Below are positions 21,101 to 29,400 of a stretch of DNA of 64,000 nt, piece by piece. This DNA comes from a bacterium. Lineage in GTDB: Bacteria > Myxococcota_A > Bradymonadia > UBA7976 > UBA1532. The stretch covers positions 1 to 64,000 of the forward strand of contig JAUHXC010000024.1 in NCBI GenBank assembly GCA_030427205.1. The letters run 5' to 3'. Positions within the stretch are counted from its first letter, which is position 1. The number at the start of each line of letters is the position of its first letter. The notes beneath the pieces are model-generated. The model did not search any database. It was not told the origin of the DNA and saw nothing but the letters and a program-made list of their open reading frames with translations. Position numbers and translations under genes: made by a program.

Positions 21101-21231
21101 ATCGACGCCCGCACGCGTTGAAGCACGATTGGCCGCGGGCCCAGACTCAGCGGGATGTGCGTGCTGGCGGCCTTGTTCGGCGGGCTGGTATCCGACCCGG
21201 CGCGCTGCCGCATCGAGTTCGATCACCCTGA
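15166..21231 (+). CDS. druE: DruE-like DEAD-box/DUF1998 helicase, apparently frameshifted at its C-terminus
   Basis: The frame gives 2021 residues from ATG 15166, which overlaps the druH stop (ATGA). Helicase motifs are intact: motif I STGTASGKTE (Lys130), motif II DEAH (260-263), SAT near 300, motif VI QRAGRAGRGG (from 1108). Several zinc-ribbon cysteine pairs lie between and after the helicase lobes. The DUF1998/MZB zinc site is CPRRCDRSCHGC (Cys1672, 1676, 1680, 1683). A phospholipase-D-like motif HDRYV is at 1936. The last ~24 residues (after TQRDV) turn into Arg/Gly-rich noise, while the proper domain continues in the next frame to 21490. Removing one base near 21160 would restore a protein of about 2107 residues. 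DruE is the common component of all Druantia types and is thought to drive DNA-targeting anti-phage defence. Confidence 0.85.
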   Translation: MTDGLFSTLTRQLADRAARAMVSQINPANRALGEHLRDRLSQPPGDADSLLAPPVFEALFPWRTHGETLESLPFMQPRLVEAMDQPPAAMKGQRFGRDWKPYAHQFEAWKTLTADEPKSVIVSTGTASGKTECFMVPILNDLVGQLADRPVGSQLEGVRALFLYPLNALINSQRERLKAWTARFEGGVRFALFNGTTPEQVKAPEQEKQPEQVLSRRLLRSNPPPILVTNATMLEFMLVRAVDAPIIEKSRGKLRWIVLDEAHTYVGSAAAEIALLLRRVMQAFGVEAGQVRFVATSATIGDKDSSTALRQYIADLAGVGIEQVVHVDGHRDMPPLPAALAGQADPLPADPMGELGGFSSAELFELLGAMKPVQDLRLGFANGGRPQRLEDLAKRLYPDADGATERTLALLDLAARARADDRSPPLLPLRGHFFERIQPGLWACANIACTGRRDTPLETAEWHFGAVYFERRERCRHCDAQVYELLSCSGCGAAYLFGTEHESDGGGPELRREPWLGGSSAEAEVGDDVEGDADGGNARHRFIYDGVPNARTGAGRLFSAANGALGDAEAPGARTVALADHVGDGRFKCAGCGEVEQSNRPLFRSARLGRSFFLGASIPALLEQVPPHDEKPRDKPLGGRRLITFSDSRQGTARFAARTQLEAERMFLRSFVYHMLWSGVGSPDPAKLGPVDARIAQFETLLQSAPNAMRASLEAMLAEARQERDAIIAAASGAETPFSKLRAALERRPEARWVQLQMRGAYAPADHGTGQIARMMLLREFIRRPRRANSLETLGLVRLTYPASSRVVTRPAAWKETGRSLDDWRIFLRLCLDYAIRNRTALDIDRDLLRWMGSPIRPMQVVHPDQELAERQFRWPTVGPSPRRAPRVVRYLFRALGLDADDADARDLADRIMREAWTAAIDRDLGLLKPRDGDFVMAFEDVVAFDIVEKGWRCPVTGRVLDTVLCDPAGRPVSPFQSDLDEANVPCETVELPRPRYVGGVDPDSGRASTAAAVARWLETDPRVVAARQQGVWTEFSDRIAAPPRFFATGEHSAQQNHERLGMLEDAFKAGRINILSCSTTMEMGVDIGGLTAVAMNNAPPGPANYLQRAGRAGRGGEQAAVLTVCQSSAHGEAVFTAPDWAWTTPIHVPKVSLDSERIVQRHVNALLLGHYLTENGEGDAHRLNCRWFLGRSSDHATRMVDGLRSTVNKRTDIADAIGRLVASTALESATLRDLLERSAAHLERIAEAWHLERDALLAEVNGVGGRADELDASKVKISLQQKALTHQLKRLEKEYLLKFLASEGYLPAYGFPLHIAPFVTTTAEALKKRKEVMARFKQRGDEPRDEGYALARGYPSRDLPTALREYAPGARVVLGGVVYRSDGVTLNWQIPATDGEVREPQNLRRAWRCKQCSAFRVERTVPEACLACGHGELEQFPVLEPAGFAVDIRQQPDNAMGRSPYIPSPKPWISADGAAWRNLPGEGVGRFRVDPEGRVFTYSTGQFHGYALCLHCGRAAPEVGPAALELDSREDEIADVPKVMQAHLRLRGGGDGGNVCTGTAENGGIRRNLRLGVELRTDVFELVLRNPRLGRGMTDPGTAISVAVALRLALAGKLGVEDREIGWAVRRVEEDGARTYAVILYDLADGGAGYVGQAPGMLTDLLRRARKHLECPRRCDRSCHGCLLAYDTDRVAGFLDRQAASGFLTTDLIDATALPPSLRVFGPKTEFEWRSLTFALRDALRRADAGRGRFFVHGVVDNWSPATWPMWSVIAELRDRGLRLELVVPDAAVDALDWPSAQSLARLAAALDVELVASHIEEIHGLHRLAEVELPDGVRAWATPDAQAIAANDSWGSGADARVVSGRLDGWSALAARSIGQTLLDRVAPGAWRTFEITGQLNGVIGSVGAQFWTSARYASRDLAERLDASAPVEAITYHDRYVCSPLVAACLFRVFEALRRFSGGLAETTRVEVHTSAARNDRRPHALKHDWPRAQTQRDVRAGGLVRRAGIRPGALPHRVRSP

Positions 21232-21490
21232 GCTGGGGCATCATCGTGTGCTGGGTCTGTATTGGGCTGATGGAGGCCATCTGGCCATCCACCTCGACCA
21301 CGGCTTCGGCTTCCTCGACGAGGTCACTCGGGCTCGTCATACGCGACAGCCCGGGTTCCCCTTCGGCGCCGAGGCCGTGGCCCAGGCCGACCGATTGGCA
21401 AGACTGCGCAACGTCGCCATCGAGAACCGCGACCGGCGGCCGGTCCCCAACTACATCTCGGCGCTTCGGATGACGTCGCAGGGATCGTGA
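21161..21490 (+). pseudogene. Displaced C-terminal segment of DruE in the next frame
   Basis: About 109 residues read VLAALFGGLVSD, then RIEFDHPELGHHRVLGLYW, AIHLDHGFGFLD and a final helical stretch ending at the TGA at 21488-21490. The pattern of a second His motif followed by a strand and an LDxGFG motif is what one expects after the HDRYV motif of the main frame in phospholipase-D-like ends of DruE. In-frame joining gives a seamless TQRDV-VLAALFGG. An ATG at 21155 could start it independently but has no good ribosome site. Mutation, sequencing error and programmed frameshifting are all possible. Confidence 0.65.
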
Positions 21491-21596
21491 GCCTACCGGT
21501 CAGGGGCTCGACTTGCTCCCACCGGCTGACAAGGTGCCTCCGACCGGAGGAGCTGCAAGCGCTCAGACGGACGAAGGCCGCGAGCCTCGAGATCGT

Positions 21597-21614
21597 GGGG
21601 CCCGTATGGGGCCC
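21597..21614. other. Paired GGGGCCC boxes downstream of druE
   Basis: GGGGCCC occurs twice, separated by four bases. Because GGGCCC is self-complementary, the pair can fold into a short stem. It lies about 110 bases past the end of the druE region. No T-run follows, so it is not a clear intrinsic terminator. Confidence 0.35.
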
Positions 21615-21749
21615 GAGCCGACGTGATTTCTGGGGCACCTTGGGGCATCGCCGGGCAAAGCGGGGAATTGGCCCTCCCCCGCAGCCCGCTTGGGGTCTGC
21701 CCCTCAGCCGACGGGCCTTTCGCAGCCATCCGAGCCGACCGCAGCGCGG

Positions 21750-22160
21750 CTAAACCAAAAAGTACAAGACTCGGGCGTATAAGAGCCGGAAAAAGTAGGG
21801 TTTTTGCCTTTTCACCCCTGAGCCCGCGTACACGCAGTGTACACAGACCGTACACAGGGGCCCACGCTGGGCCCCGCCCGACAGCCCTCCCGACACGATC
21901 CGGCCAGCTATTCGTCCGGCCCATCCTCGTCCCAAACGATGCCCGCCGATGCGCCGCAGTCGGTGCGCTTCGAGCGGGTCGCCCGCCGCGATGGCCGTGT
22001 CGATGGCGAGCCGCAGTCGGCTGCGCAGCGCCAGGTCGTGGATCAGGTCGCGCACGACCGCCCGGGCGCGGTGGCCCAGGCTGTGGTCGCTGGCGCGGTT
22101 GGCGGTGCGCAGGGCGCCCAGCAGGTCGTCGCACAGGGTCGGGTCGTCAGTGATCGGCAT
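21750..22160 (-). CDS. Small hypothetical protein with a possibly degenerate C-terminus
   Basis: 136 residues from ATG 22160, with a good GGAGG five bases upstream. The first ~75 residues (MPITDDPTLCDDLL, helical, rich in Asp, Arg and Leu) use GC-ending codons typical of real genes here. After about residue 80 the sequence becomes Gly/Arg-rich and then Cys/Tyr/Phe-rich through an AT-richer stretch, which suggests that the natural end was lost and the frame now runs into non-coding DNA. No family was recognised. It is divergent from the subtilisin fragment and convergent with druE. Confidence 0.5.
   Translation of the reverse strand: MPITDDPTLCDDLLGALRTANRASDHSLGHRARAVVRDLIHDLALRSRLRLAIDTAIAAGDPLEAHRLRRIGGHRLGRGWAGRIAGRIVSGGLSGGAQRGPLCTVCVHCVYAGSGVKRQKPYFFRLLYARVLYFLV
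21828..21842. other. Inverted repeat GTACAC/GTGTAC
   Basis: GTACAC, three bases, GTGTAC. A further GTACAC follows at 21850, making a small cluster of GTACAC boxes. It lies in the doubtful C-terminal part of the small gene at 21750-22160. It might be a binding site or a scar of an element end; no further support was seen. Confidence 0.3.
21857..21875. terminator. Strong GC hairpin, possible transcription stop
   Basis: GGGGCCC and GGGCCCC face each other across a 5-base loop (ACGCT), a perfect 7 bp all-GC stem. It lies ~380 bases past the druE end. No T-run follows on the plus strand, so action as a terminator is uncertain. Confidence 0.35.
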
Positions 22161-22232
22161 CGTCGCCTCCAGCAGTGGCGTGGTGATTCACGCCAGCGGA
22201 GACTGCCACGACTATGCCCTCGCCAGGCCGCT

Positions 22233-23180
22233 GGGGGTGGCCGAGCGGTTACGTGGACGCCCGTCGGGAATCATGTGCTCCTTCGAAGCAAGAGCCGGTT
22301 CTCGTCGATCATCACCCGCCTCCATCACAAGGACGAGCACCAGTTCATCTTCGATCGTCCCCCGCACCTCCGCTGGCTGGAGCAGGACGATGCCGTCGAG
22401 ATCCTGCGGGCCGCGCCGGGCATCGACCGCAGCTTCGGCGCGACGTCGGCGGCGGCGGCGATCTGCGCGGGCGTGGGCGCGCTCGTGCTCACCGCCAACG
22501 AGCACCTCACCAGCTGGGAGGTCCGGCAGATCCTTCGGGAGGCGAGCGTACCCGTCAACGCCGCGATGCGGACCTCCGACCCGGTCGATCGCTACCGCCG
22601 CGTCGATGCGATGGCCGCGGTGAGCATGGCCCTGAGTTGGCGCGCCGAGCCCCCGGTCATCCTGGTGATCCCCGAGGATGGTATCTGGATCGACACAGCG
22701 ACAGGCAGCGAAGCGGAGGTGCGCCGAGGCGACGACGTCGAGTTGACCGTCGAGGTTCGAAACGATGGCCATGCAAGGACGCCGAACCCGGCGCGGATAC
22801 GCGTGGTCGCTGTCGCCGAGACCCACGCGAGGAGCGTCGAAGAGCGCGGCGGTATCGAAGCCCTCCCGATACCTCGACTCATCGGCACCGATACACCAGC
22901 GCAGGTCGTCGAGCTGCTCGAGGCGCCGCTGGTCGACCCCGGTCACCCGGAGAATCACCCCAACCTCGCTGCTCGAGAGTCGCGACCGTTCCGATTCACC
23001 GTACCGGCCACGGCGCTCGATCGACTCGACGCCGGCGCGTATCGACTCCTGGTCGGCGTCTTCCCCCGCTACGGCTCCACGCGCCACGATCGAACCGATC
23101 CGCCAACGACCTTCGCCCCCGCCGCCAGGCACCACGGCATGCGCTCGTTCCGGCTGGCCGATACCCCGGGAAAATCATGA
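22233..23180 (+). pseudogene. C-terminal fragment of a subtilisin-family (S8) peptidase
   Basis: The open frame carries the serine-site region of S8 peptidases: FGATSAAAAICAGVGALV around 22430-22485, then a helix (LTSWEVRQILREAS) typical of the end of the catalytic domain. The Asp and His motifs that should lie 150-250 residues earlier are missing; upstream is the divergent small gene. After the catalytic remnant there is a beta-rich domain (RRGDDVELTVEVRNDGHA) resembling CARDB-type modules, ending at the TGA at 23178-23180. No credible start with a ribosome site was found. It is a truncated relic, though the C-terminal part remains free of stops. Confidence 0.65.
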
Positions 23181-23438
23181 GCAGCCCTGTCTCCGATGAC
23201 ACCGCCCCTCGAAGCGGCGTCGACTCGCCGCTCGTCGGCGCCCCCGGTCGCCGGCGCGATCAGGCGCCCAAGCATGGGAGCCCCGAGCGATCGGCGAGCG
23301 CCGATCCGCTCAGCGATTACCTCGCGCGCTGCGGGGTCTGGGGGCTCTGAGCCATCCGACACCACCCGAAACGAGGTGGAATCGGACTCCGGCAACTCGC
23401 CCGCCATCGTGAGCAGACGCAGCGCATCCCGGCGGCGT

Positions 23439-23825
23439 TCAGGCGTCCTGAGCGGCGCGGGCCTTGGCGAGCTGCTCTTCGTAGTGCGCCTTGACCTCGG
23501 CCATGTCGAGGCCGCGGATCTGCTCGACGAGGGTCTCCAGAGTCGGCTGCGGCAGGAGCCCGGGCTGTCGGAAGACCGGGATGCCCTCGCGGAAAGCCAT
23601 CACCATCGGGATCGAGCGCACCTGGAACATCGCGCCCAGTTCGCGCTCGGCTTCGGTGTCGATCTTGCCGAAGACGACGTCGTCGTTGCTGTCGCTGACC
23701 TTCTCGAAGATGGGGCCGAACGTCCGGCACGGGCCGCACCAGGCGGCCCAGAAGTCGAGCAGGACGATGTCGTTCTGCGCGATCACCGACTCGAAGTTGT
23801 CCTTGGTGATTTCAACGGTGGCCAT
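23439..23825 (-). CDS. trxA: Thioredoxin
   Basis: 128 residues from ATG 23825, with AGGAGGG five bases upstream. It has the thioredoxin fold with active site WCGPC (Cys30, Cys33), the preceding strand VLLDFWAA and the cis-proline region RSIPMVM. It reduces disulfides in the cytoplasm; no signal peptide is seen. It carries a C-terminal helical tail of about 20 residues (AEVKAHYEEQLAKARAAQDA) beyond the usual ~108-residue length. It stands alone, transcribed in the same direction as the upstream lipoprotein gene at 23912. Confidence 0.95.
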   Translation of the reverse strand: MATVEITKDNFESVIAQNDIVLLDFWAAWCGPCRTFGPIFEKVSDSNDDVVFGKIDTEAERELGAMFQVRSIPMVMAFREGIPVFRQPGLLPQPTLETLVEQIRGLDMAEVKAHYEEQLAKARAAQDA

Positions 23826-23911
23826 GGGGCCCTCCTCTCGCCAGATGGTCTCTCCGGCACGCGGTACGCGGCGCGCCCGAGACGGTTACGCACGCAGCAG
23901 GCAGATTCGGG

Positions 23912-26170
23912 TCATGGCGTCGCGTCGGGCGCGCTGAGGAACGCGCTCACCGGCCGAATGGCTCCGATGTCGCCGAAGACCGCGGCGTTGTAGAGCTGGG
24001 CGTGGGATCCGGCGGTCTGCAGGTAGGTGTCGCGGTACAGGTCGAGCAGCGTCGGGTCGTCGCCGCGCTCGATGCGATCGAGGACGCGCCGCGAGAACTC
24101 GTCGCCCACCCACTGCGCGAGGTCGTAGTCGTAGCCATGGCCCAGCGAGTTCTCCCGGGTGCTGGCGGCGGTGAGCATGGCAACGCCGGAGAGCGGCTCG
24201 GCGCCGCAGCCCGACTCGATGCCGAAGAAGCCGGCGTCGCCGAAGACGCCGGCATGGCACGACTCGACCTCGACGAGCACCCGCCGCACGCCGTCGGCGG
24301 CGCGCAGGGCGCAGAGGCTGTCGCGCAGCATGGCCGGCTCGTAGATCGAGAGCCCGCTGCCGGTCAGCCCCTGCTCGACGTTCTCGGCGCCGAAGACGAC
24401 GCCGATCAGGCCGCCGTGGCCGGCGAGGTAGACGTAGAGGTTGGTGCGCGCGTCGAGCTCGAGCACGGTCGGCGCCGCGTCGGTGACCCGACCGGCGATG
24501 ATGTCGGCGAGCTGCCGCGGGGTGACCTCGATGCCGTAGTCGTAGACCACGCCCGCGTAGACATCCGGCCCGCCGGGCACGTTGCGCACCTGCCCGGGCA
24601 AGGCGTTGTCCGGGTGGTCGGCGATGTCGTCGGCGCCGATCATGATGATGTCGTCGTCGGTCAGCCCGCGGGCCTTGAGCAGCTGATAGCGGGCGAGCGC
24701 GTCCGCCTGATGGCGGTAGTTGTCCCAGCCGGCCGACGCGGTCACGATCAGCGCCTTGGTCGCGCGGGGCAGCGGCTCGGCGGGCTCGAAGGCGAGCTCG
24801 GTCGGGCCGCCGGGGGCGACGAAGCTCTCCGCGCCCGGCCCGTCGAGGATGTTCGGCGGCGGCTCGCCGTCGGCGCCGATCCGCACGTATTCGAGCACCT
24901 GGAACCCGCTGCCCGGGTCGTCGTAGCGCCAGTAGCCCAGGGTGCCGGCGAGCAGATCGATGCCCGCGTCCGGGTCGAACGAGAGCGCGCCGCCGGCGCC
25001 GACGATGTCGACCGGCTCGCCGGCGCGCAGCGCTTCCATGGTCCGCTGCAGGCCGTCGGCGTGGGCCCCGTGGGCGACGCCGCTGCCGGTGACGGCCGTC
25101 TGGATGCCTTCGGCGAGCGCTTTGCCGCCCTCGCCGCCCGAGACCTCGAGCCCGTGCACGATCAAGATGATGGCGTCGTGGCCGGCGACGGTGTCCGACG
25201 GCGGCCCCAGCGCGTGCTCGGGCACCGGCGGGCCGCTCTCGCGAAACGCGCCGAACTCTTCTTCGAGGCCGGTCTCGGGCAGGTGCGTCGAGATCCAGCC
25301 TTCGAGGCCGACGGCCCTCTCGCCGAGCACGTCGAGGTCGCCGCTGACGTTGGGGCCGAGGTCGGCGACGATCACCTGCGTCGGCAGGGCCCCGTCGGGC
25401 GTGCGGGCCCGGTGCAGGACGTCGACGATGCAGGTGAGGTCGTCCCGCTCGGTCGCGGCGACGACCAGCCGCTCGGGCGCGGTGGCGAGGATCGCCTCGG
25501 TCGCCTCGGTGCAGGTGCGATCGGGCCCGTAGACCTCGATGTGCACGTCGCCGTCGGCGAACCCTTCGGCGCGGGTCTTGAAGCCGAACCAGTCGAACGC
25601 CGACCTTGCCCCCTTCTCGACGCTGGTGACCAGCCCCAGCGACCGCACGCCCTCGGCGCGGGCGTGGCGCACGATCCACTCGATCTGGAAGATGTCGCTG
25701 GGTTTGGTGCGCCAGATATAGGGCGAGCCGGCGAACGCCCGCAGGATGTCCGACGAGGTCGGCTTGTAGGCGATGAGCGGCTTGCGGGCTTCGATGGCCA
25801 GCGGCGCGACCGCCATCATCTGCGTCGTCGTCTCGGGCCCGATGACCGCGATGACCTCGGGGTCGGCAAAGAGCGCGCGCGCCTCGGCGACGACCTCGTC
25901 GAGCGGGCGTCCGTTGAGATCGACGTAGCGCACCGCGAGCGGCACCTGGCCCAACACGCCGCCGAGTTCGTTGATCTTCTGGACGGTGAACTCGATCTCA
26001 CCCAGGTCACCGCCCGCGCCGACGTTCATCAGCAAGCCGATGACGTACTCGGCGGGCAGACCGGCATCGACCGCGACAGCGGGCGGCCGCTCACCGTCCT
26101 CGTGGCAGCCCAGCGAACCGCACAGCGCGAGCGCGCCAGCGAGCAGCAGAGACGTCTTGATTCGCTTCAC
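23912..26170 (-). CDS. Lipoprotein: periplasmic ligand-binding domain fused to C13 (legumain-like) peptidase domain
   Basis: 752 residues from GTG 26170, with GAGG five bases upstream; an ATG at 26209 would add 13 poor residues. The signal peptide ends in lipobox GSLGC (Cys22). Residues ~35-430 match the type I periplasmic-binding fold of branched-chain amino acid receptors (NVGAGGDLGEIEFTVQKINE, VIAVIGPETTTQMMAVAP). Residues ~480-700 match the clan CD, C13 fold of legumain and GPI8: ALIVTASAGWDNYRHQADA, DDIIMIGADD, catalytic His in YLAGHGG (~584) and catalytic Cys in VESCHAG (~636). The dyad is intact, so peptidase or transpeptidase activity at the membrane surface is plausible. I know of no described protein with this pairing. 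The substrate is unknown. Confidence 0.85.
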   Translation of the reverse strand: MKRIKTSLLLAGALALCGSLGCHEDGERPPAVAVDAGLPAEYVIGLLMNVGAGGDLGEIEFTVQKINELGGVLGQVPLAVRYVDLNGRPLDEVVAEARALFADPEVIAVIGPETTTQMMAVAPLAIEARKPLIAYKPTSSDILRAFAGSPYIWRTKPSDIFQIEWIVRHARAEGVRSLGLVTSVEKGARSAFDWFGFKTRAEGFADGDVHIEVYGPDRTCTEATEAILATAPERLVVAATERDDLTCIVDVLHRARTPDGALPTQVIVADLGPNVSGDLDVLGERAVGLEGWISTHLPETGLEEEFGAFRESGPPVPEHALGPPSDTVAGHDAIILIVHGLEVSGGEGGKALAEGIQTAVTGSGVAHGAHADGLQRTMEALRAGEPVDIVGAGGALSFDPDAGIDLLAGTLGYWRYDDPGSGFQVLEYVRIGADGEPPPNILDGPGAESFVAPGGPTELAFEPAEPLPRATKALIVTASAGWDNYRHQADALARYQLLKARGLTDDDIIMIGADDIADHPDNALPGQVRNVPGGPDVYAGVVYDYGIEVTPRQLADIIAGRVTDAAPTVLELDARTNLYVYLAGHGGLIGVVFGAENVEQGLTGSGLSIYEPAMLRDSLCALRAADGVRRVLVEVESCHAGVFGDAGFFGIESGCGAEPLSGVAMLTAASTRENSLGHGYDYDLAQWVGDEFSRRVLDRIERGDDPTLLDLYRDTYLQTAGSHAQLYNAAVFGDIGAIRPVSAFLSAPDATP

Positions 26171-26427
26171 GTGCACCTCGGCGTCGGTGTCCTTGCGGCG
26201 GCCGAGCATTGAAACTGACCAGGGATCGCGCGGACCGATTCGGCGAGGTCAAGGCGCGAGACGCAGGCGCTGCTGGGGGCAACGACAAGTCGAGCAACGC
26301 CGCCATCGCCGAATCGGGCCAGCGAGCACGGTCAGGTTCACTGTTCGGCTGCTGTGATACCCGTACGATGCGCCAGATGGGCAAGTCGAGTCGCGGTTTT
26401 GCCGAGGGGTCGCCGGGGCAGCCGTCG

Positions 26428-29400
26428 TCAGGGCACGTCGACGTCGTCGAAGACGTAGACCCGCTCGCCCGCCTCGACCCCGGGCACCCCGAAGTCGAAG
26501 AAGATCGAGACCTTGTCGTAGACCGCGTCGGGGTTGAAGGGCGCGGTGCCCGGCGCCTCGACCGAGAAGTCGAAGGTGAGCAGCTCCCAGCCATCGACGA
26601 CGGTCGCGCGCGCCTCGGTCTCGACGCTCACCGTCGGATCGCCGGCGTCTTCGATCTTCAGCCGCACCGGGATGTCGGCCACCGGCGACCAGACCCGCAC
26701 CGTCATGCGCGGCGCGGCGGGATCGAGCCCGATGACCGGCACCGACTGCTGGAGCCCGGTGGCGATGGTGGTCCCGGCCCACAGCTCGGCGGCGGCGGAC
26801 TTGACCACCCGCGCGACGCGGTTCATGCCGCCGGCCGGATCGACCTCTATCGTGGCCTCCTCGGCCCCGCCGAAGCCGATCAGCGCATAGTCCACCGTCG
26901 GGTCGTCGAACGTGATCGGGAAGTCGGCGGCCGGCTCCGGCGGATCCACCGGCCCGCCCTCGCCGCCGAAAGCCACGTCGTCGAAGAAGTAGACCCGCTC
27001 GCCGGCCTCGGCCCCCGGCACGCCGAAGTCGAAGAAGATCGACGCCCGGTCGTAGATGGCATCCACGTTCAGCGCCGCTGTGCCCGGCGCCTGATTCGCG
27101 AAGTCGAACGTCAGCTCTTCCCACATGCCTTCGGCCGTCACCGTCGCCTCGGTCTCGACGCTGATGGCCGCGTCGGTCGAGTCTTCGATCTTCAGCCGCA
27201 CCTGGATCCCAGCCACCGGCGACCAAACCCGCACGGTCATCCGCGTATTGTCCGCGTCGATGGGGATGACACCCACCGTCTCATTCGGACCGGTCCACAG
27301 CGTCGTGCCGGCCCACAGCTCCGCCGCCCCCGACTTCAGCACCCGCCCGACCATGTTGTCCGGATTCGTGGGATCGACCACCACCGAGGCGTCTTCGGCC
27401 CCGCCGAAGCCCCGCAGTCCATATTCGATATCTGGATCGTCGAACGTCACTGTCTCGAAGATCGGGTCCGGATCCGGCGGATCGATCGGCCCGCCCTCGC
27501 CGCCGAAAGCCACGTCGTCGAAGAAGTAGACCCGCTCGCCGGCCTCAGCCCCCGGCACGCCGAAGTCGAAGAAGATCGACGCCCGGTCGTAGATGGCATC
27601 CACGTTCAGCGCCGCCGTGCCCGGCGCCTGATTCGCGAAGTCGAACGTCAGCTCTTCCCACATGCCTTCGGCCGTCACCGTCGCCTCGGTCTCGACGCTG
27701 ATGGCCGCGTCGGCCGAGTCTTCGATCTTCAGCCGCACCTGGATCCCAGCCACCGGCGACCAGACTCGGACAGTCATCCGCGTATTGTCCGCGTCGATGG
27801 GGATGATACCCACCGTCTCATTCGGACCGGTCCACAGCGTCGTACCGGCCCACAGCTCGGCCGCCCCCGACTTCAGCACCCGCCCGACCATGTTGTCCGG
27901 ATTCGTCGGATCGACCACCACCGAGGAGTCTTCGGCCCCGCCGAAGCCCCGCAGCCCGTACTCGACCTCCGGATCGTCGAACGTCACCGCCTCGAACGGC
28001 CGATCGCGGTCGGGCGGATCGACCGGCTCCTCGCCGCAGGCGGTGCACTGGCCGTAGGTATCGCTCTGGGTGCGCGGGCCCTCGATGATGATCTGGCGGT
28101 TGGCGAAGCCGACGCCGTCGGTGATCGGCGCACACTGCCCGCCCGCGGCGACGTCGTCGATCAGGTCTTCCTGAGCCGCGAAGCCATCGAGGATGTACTT
28201 GTATTCGAGCGGCCCGACCGGGAAGGCATAGGTCGCCGTCCAGACGCCGTCTCCGTCGTCGTCGGCGAGCGGAAAACCTTCGGCGCACCACTCGCAGAAA
28301 GGCCCGCTGATCAGCACCTCGCCGAAGGGCTGGTCGTGGCAGCTCATGTCGACCTGGAAGGCGACCGGGTAGACGCACGAGCCATCGTCTTCGGCCGCCT
28401 CGGGGTCGTGGTTGTCGGCTTCGGGGTCGGTGCAGCCGCCGCCCTCGACCGCGCCGGGCACGGCGTCGTCCCGCCACTGCACGTCGTCGAGGTAGAACGT
28501 CACCGTCTCTGCGCCGGCCGGGTTCTCGAGGAACCACGCGAAGCCGCCGGTCAGCTCCTCGACGTCGCCGGGCACCGGCAACCACAGATCCATCGGCTCG
28601 GTGCCCAGGGCCATGTAGCCCGACTCGTTGCTGAAGCCATCGACGTCGCTGATGCCGACCGCGAAGTTGGCCCGCTCGCCGCCGGCCTCGCCCCAGGCGC
28701 GGAAGCGCACGTGGGTCGCGCCCGGCGCCACGGCCAGCCCGGGCAGGTCGCCCCAGTTCTCGGCCGGATGCTGGAAGAAGAAGCCGATCCACGGCTCGCC
28801 GCCCGGCGTCCAGGTGATGCGCCGACAGGTGCCGCCGTCCATGCCCATCGGGCAGTCGCCGACCTCGATCTCGCCGCCGCCCATGTAGCCGGTCATGAAG
28901 AAGTGATCGTCGATGTAGAAGGGCAGCGTCGCCGGCCCCCCGGCGCCTTCACAGTCGAGCAGCGCCTGCCGCTCGACCGCGCAGCCGTTGGCCGAGACGG
29001 GCATGTCGGCCTCGCAGGCCCAGCCGCCGTCGCCGACGCACCCCAGCCAGGTATCGGCCTCGGCGCTGCACGCCCCGGCCCGCCGCTCGGCGCAGCGCTG
29101 CTTGCAGGCGCCATGGCCCGGCACGCCCGCGCACTCGCCCAGCCCGCGGACCATCGCGCAGCGCACGGTGCACGGATCGACCGCGTCGGCCGGATCGGCG
29201 GCGAAGACGATGTCGTCGACGAAGAACTCGACCCCGCCGCCCTCGCCCTGATTGACCCACGAGAAGCCGCCGGCGATGTCGGCATAGGGCACGCCGGCGA
29301 GGTCGATGGTGTAGATCGTCGGGCTGTCGGTCAGCGCCACGGTCTGCTCGACGCCGAAGCCGTCCGCCGGCCCGTAGCCCACCGCGAAGGTGATGGTCTC

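Noticed and set aside
15166-21231. Reading the helicase as a BREX or DISARM component
   Set aside because: No PglX/PglZ, BrxC or DrmC-like partners are near; helicase and DUF1998 are in one chain beside a ~1100-residue protein, which fits Druantia III better.
23069-23407. 112-codon minus-strand frame between thioredoxin and the subtilisin fragment
   Set aside because: No ribosome site, mixed codon use and overlap with the end of the S8 fragment; support was too weak.
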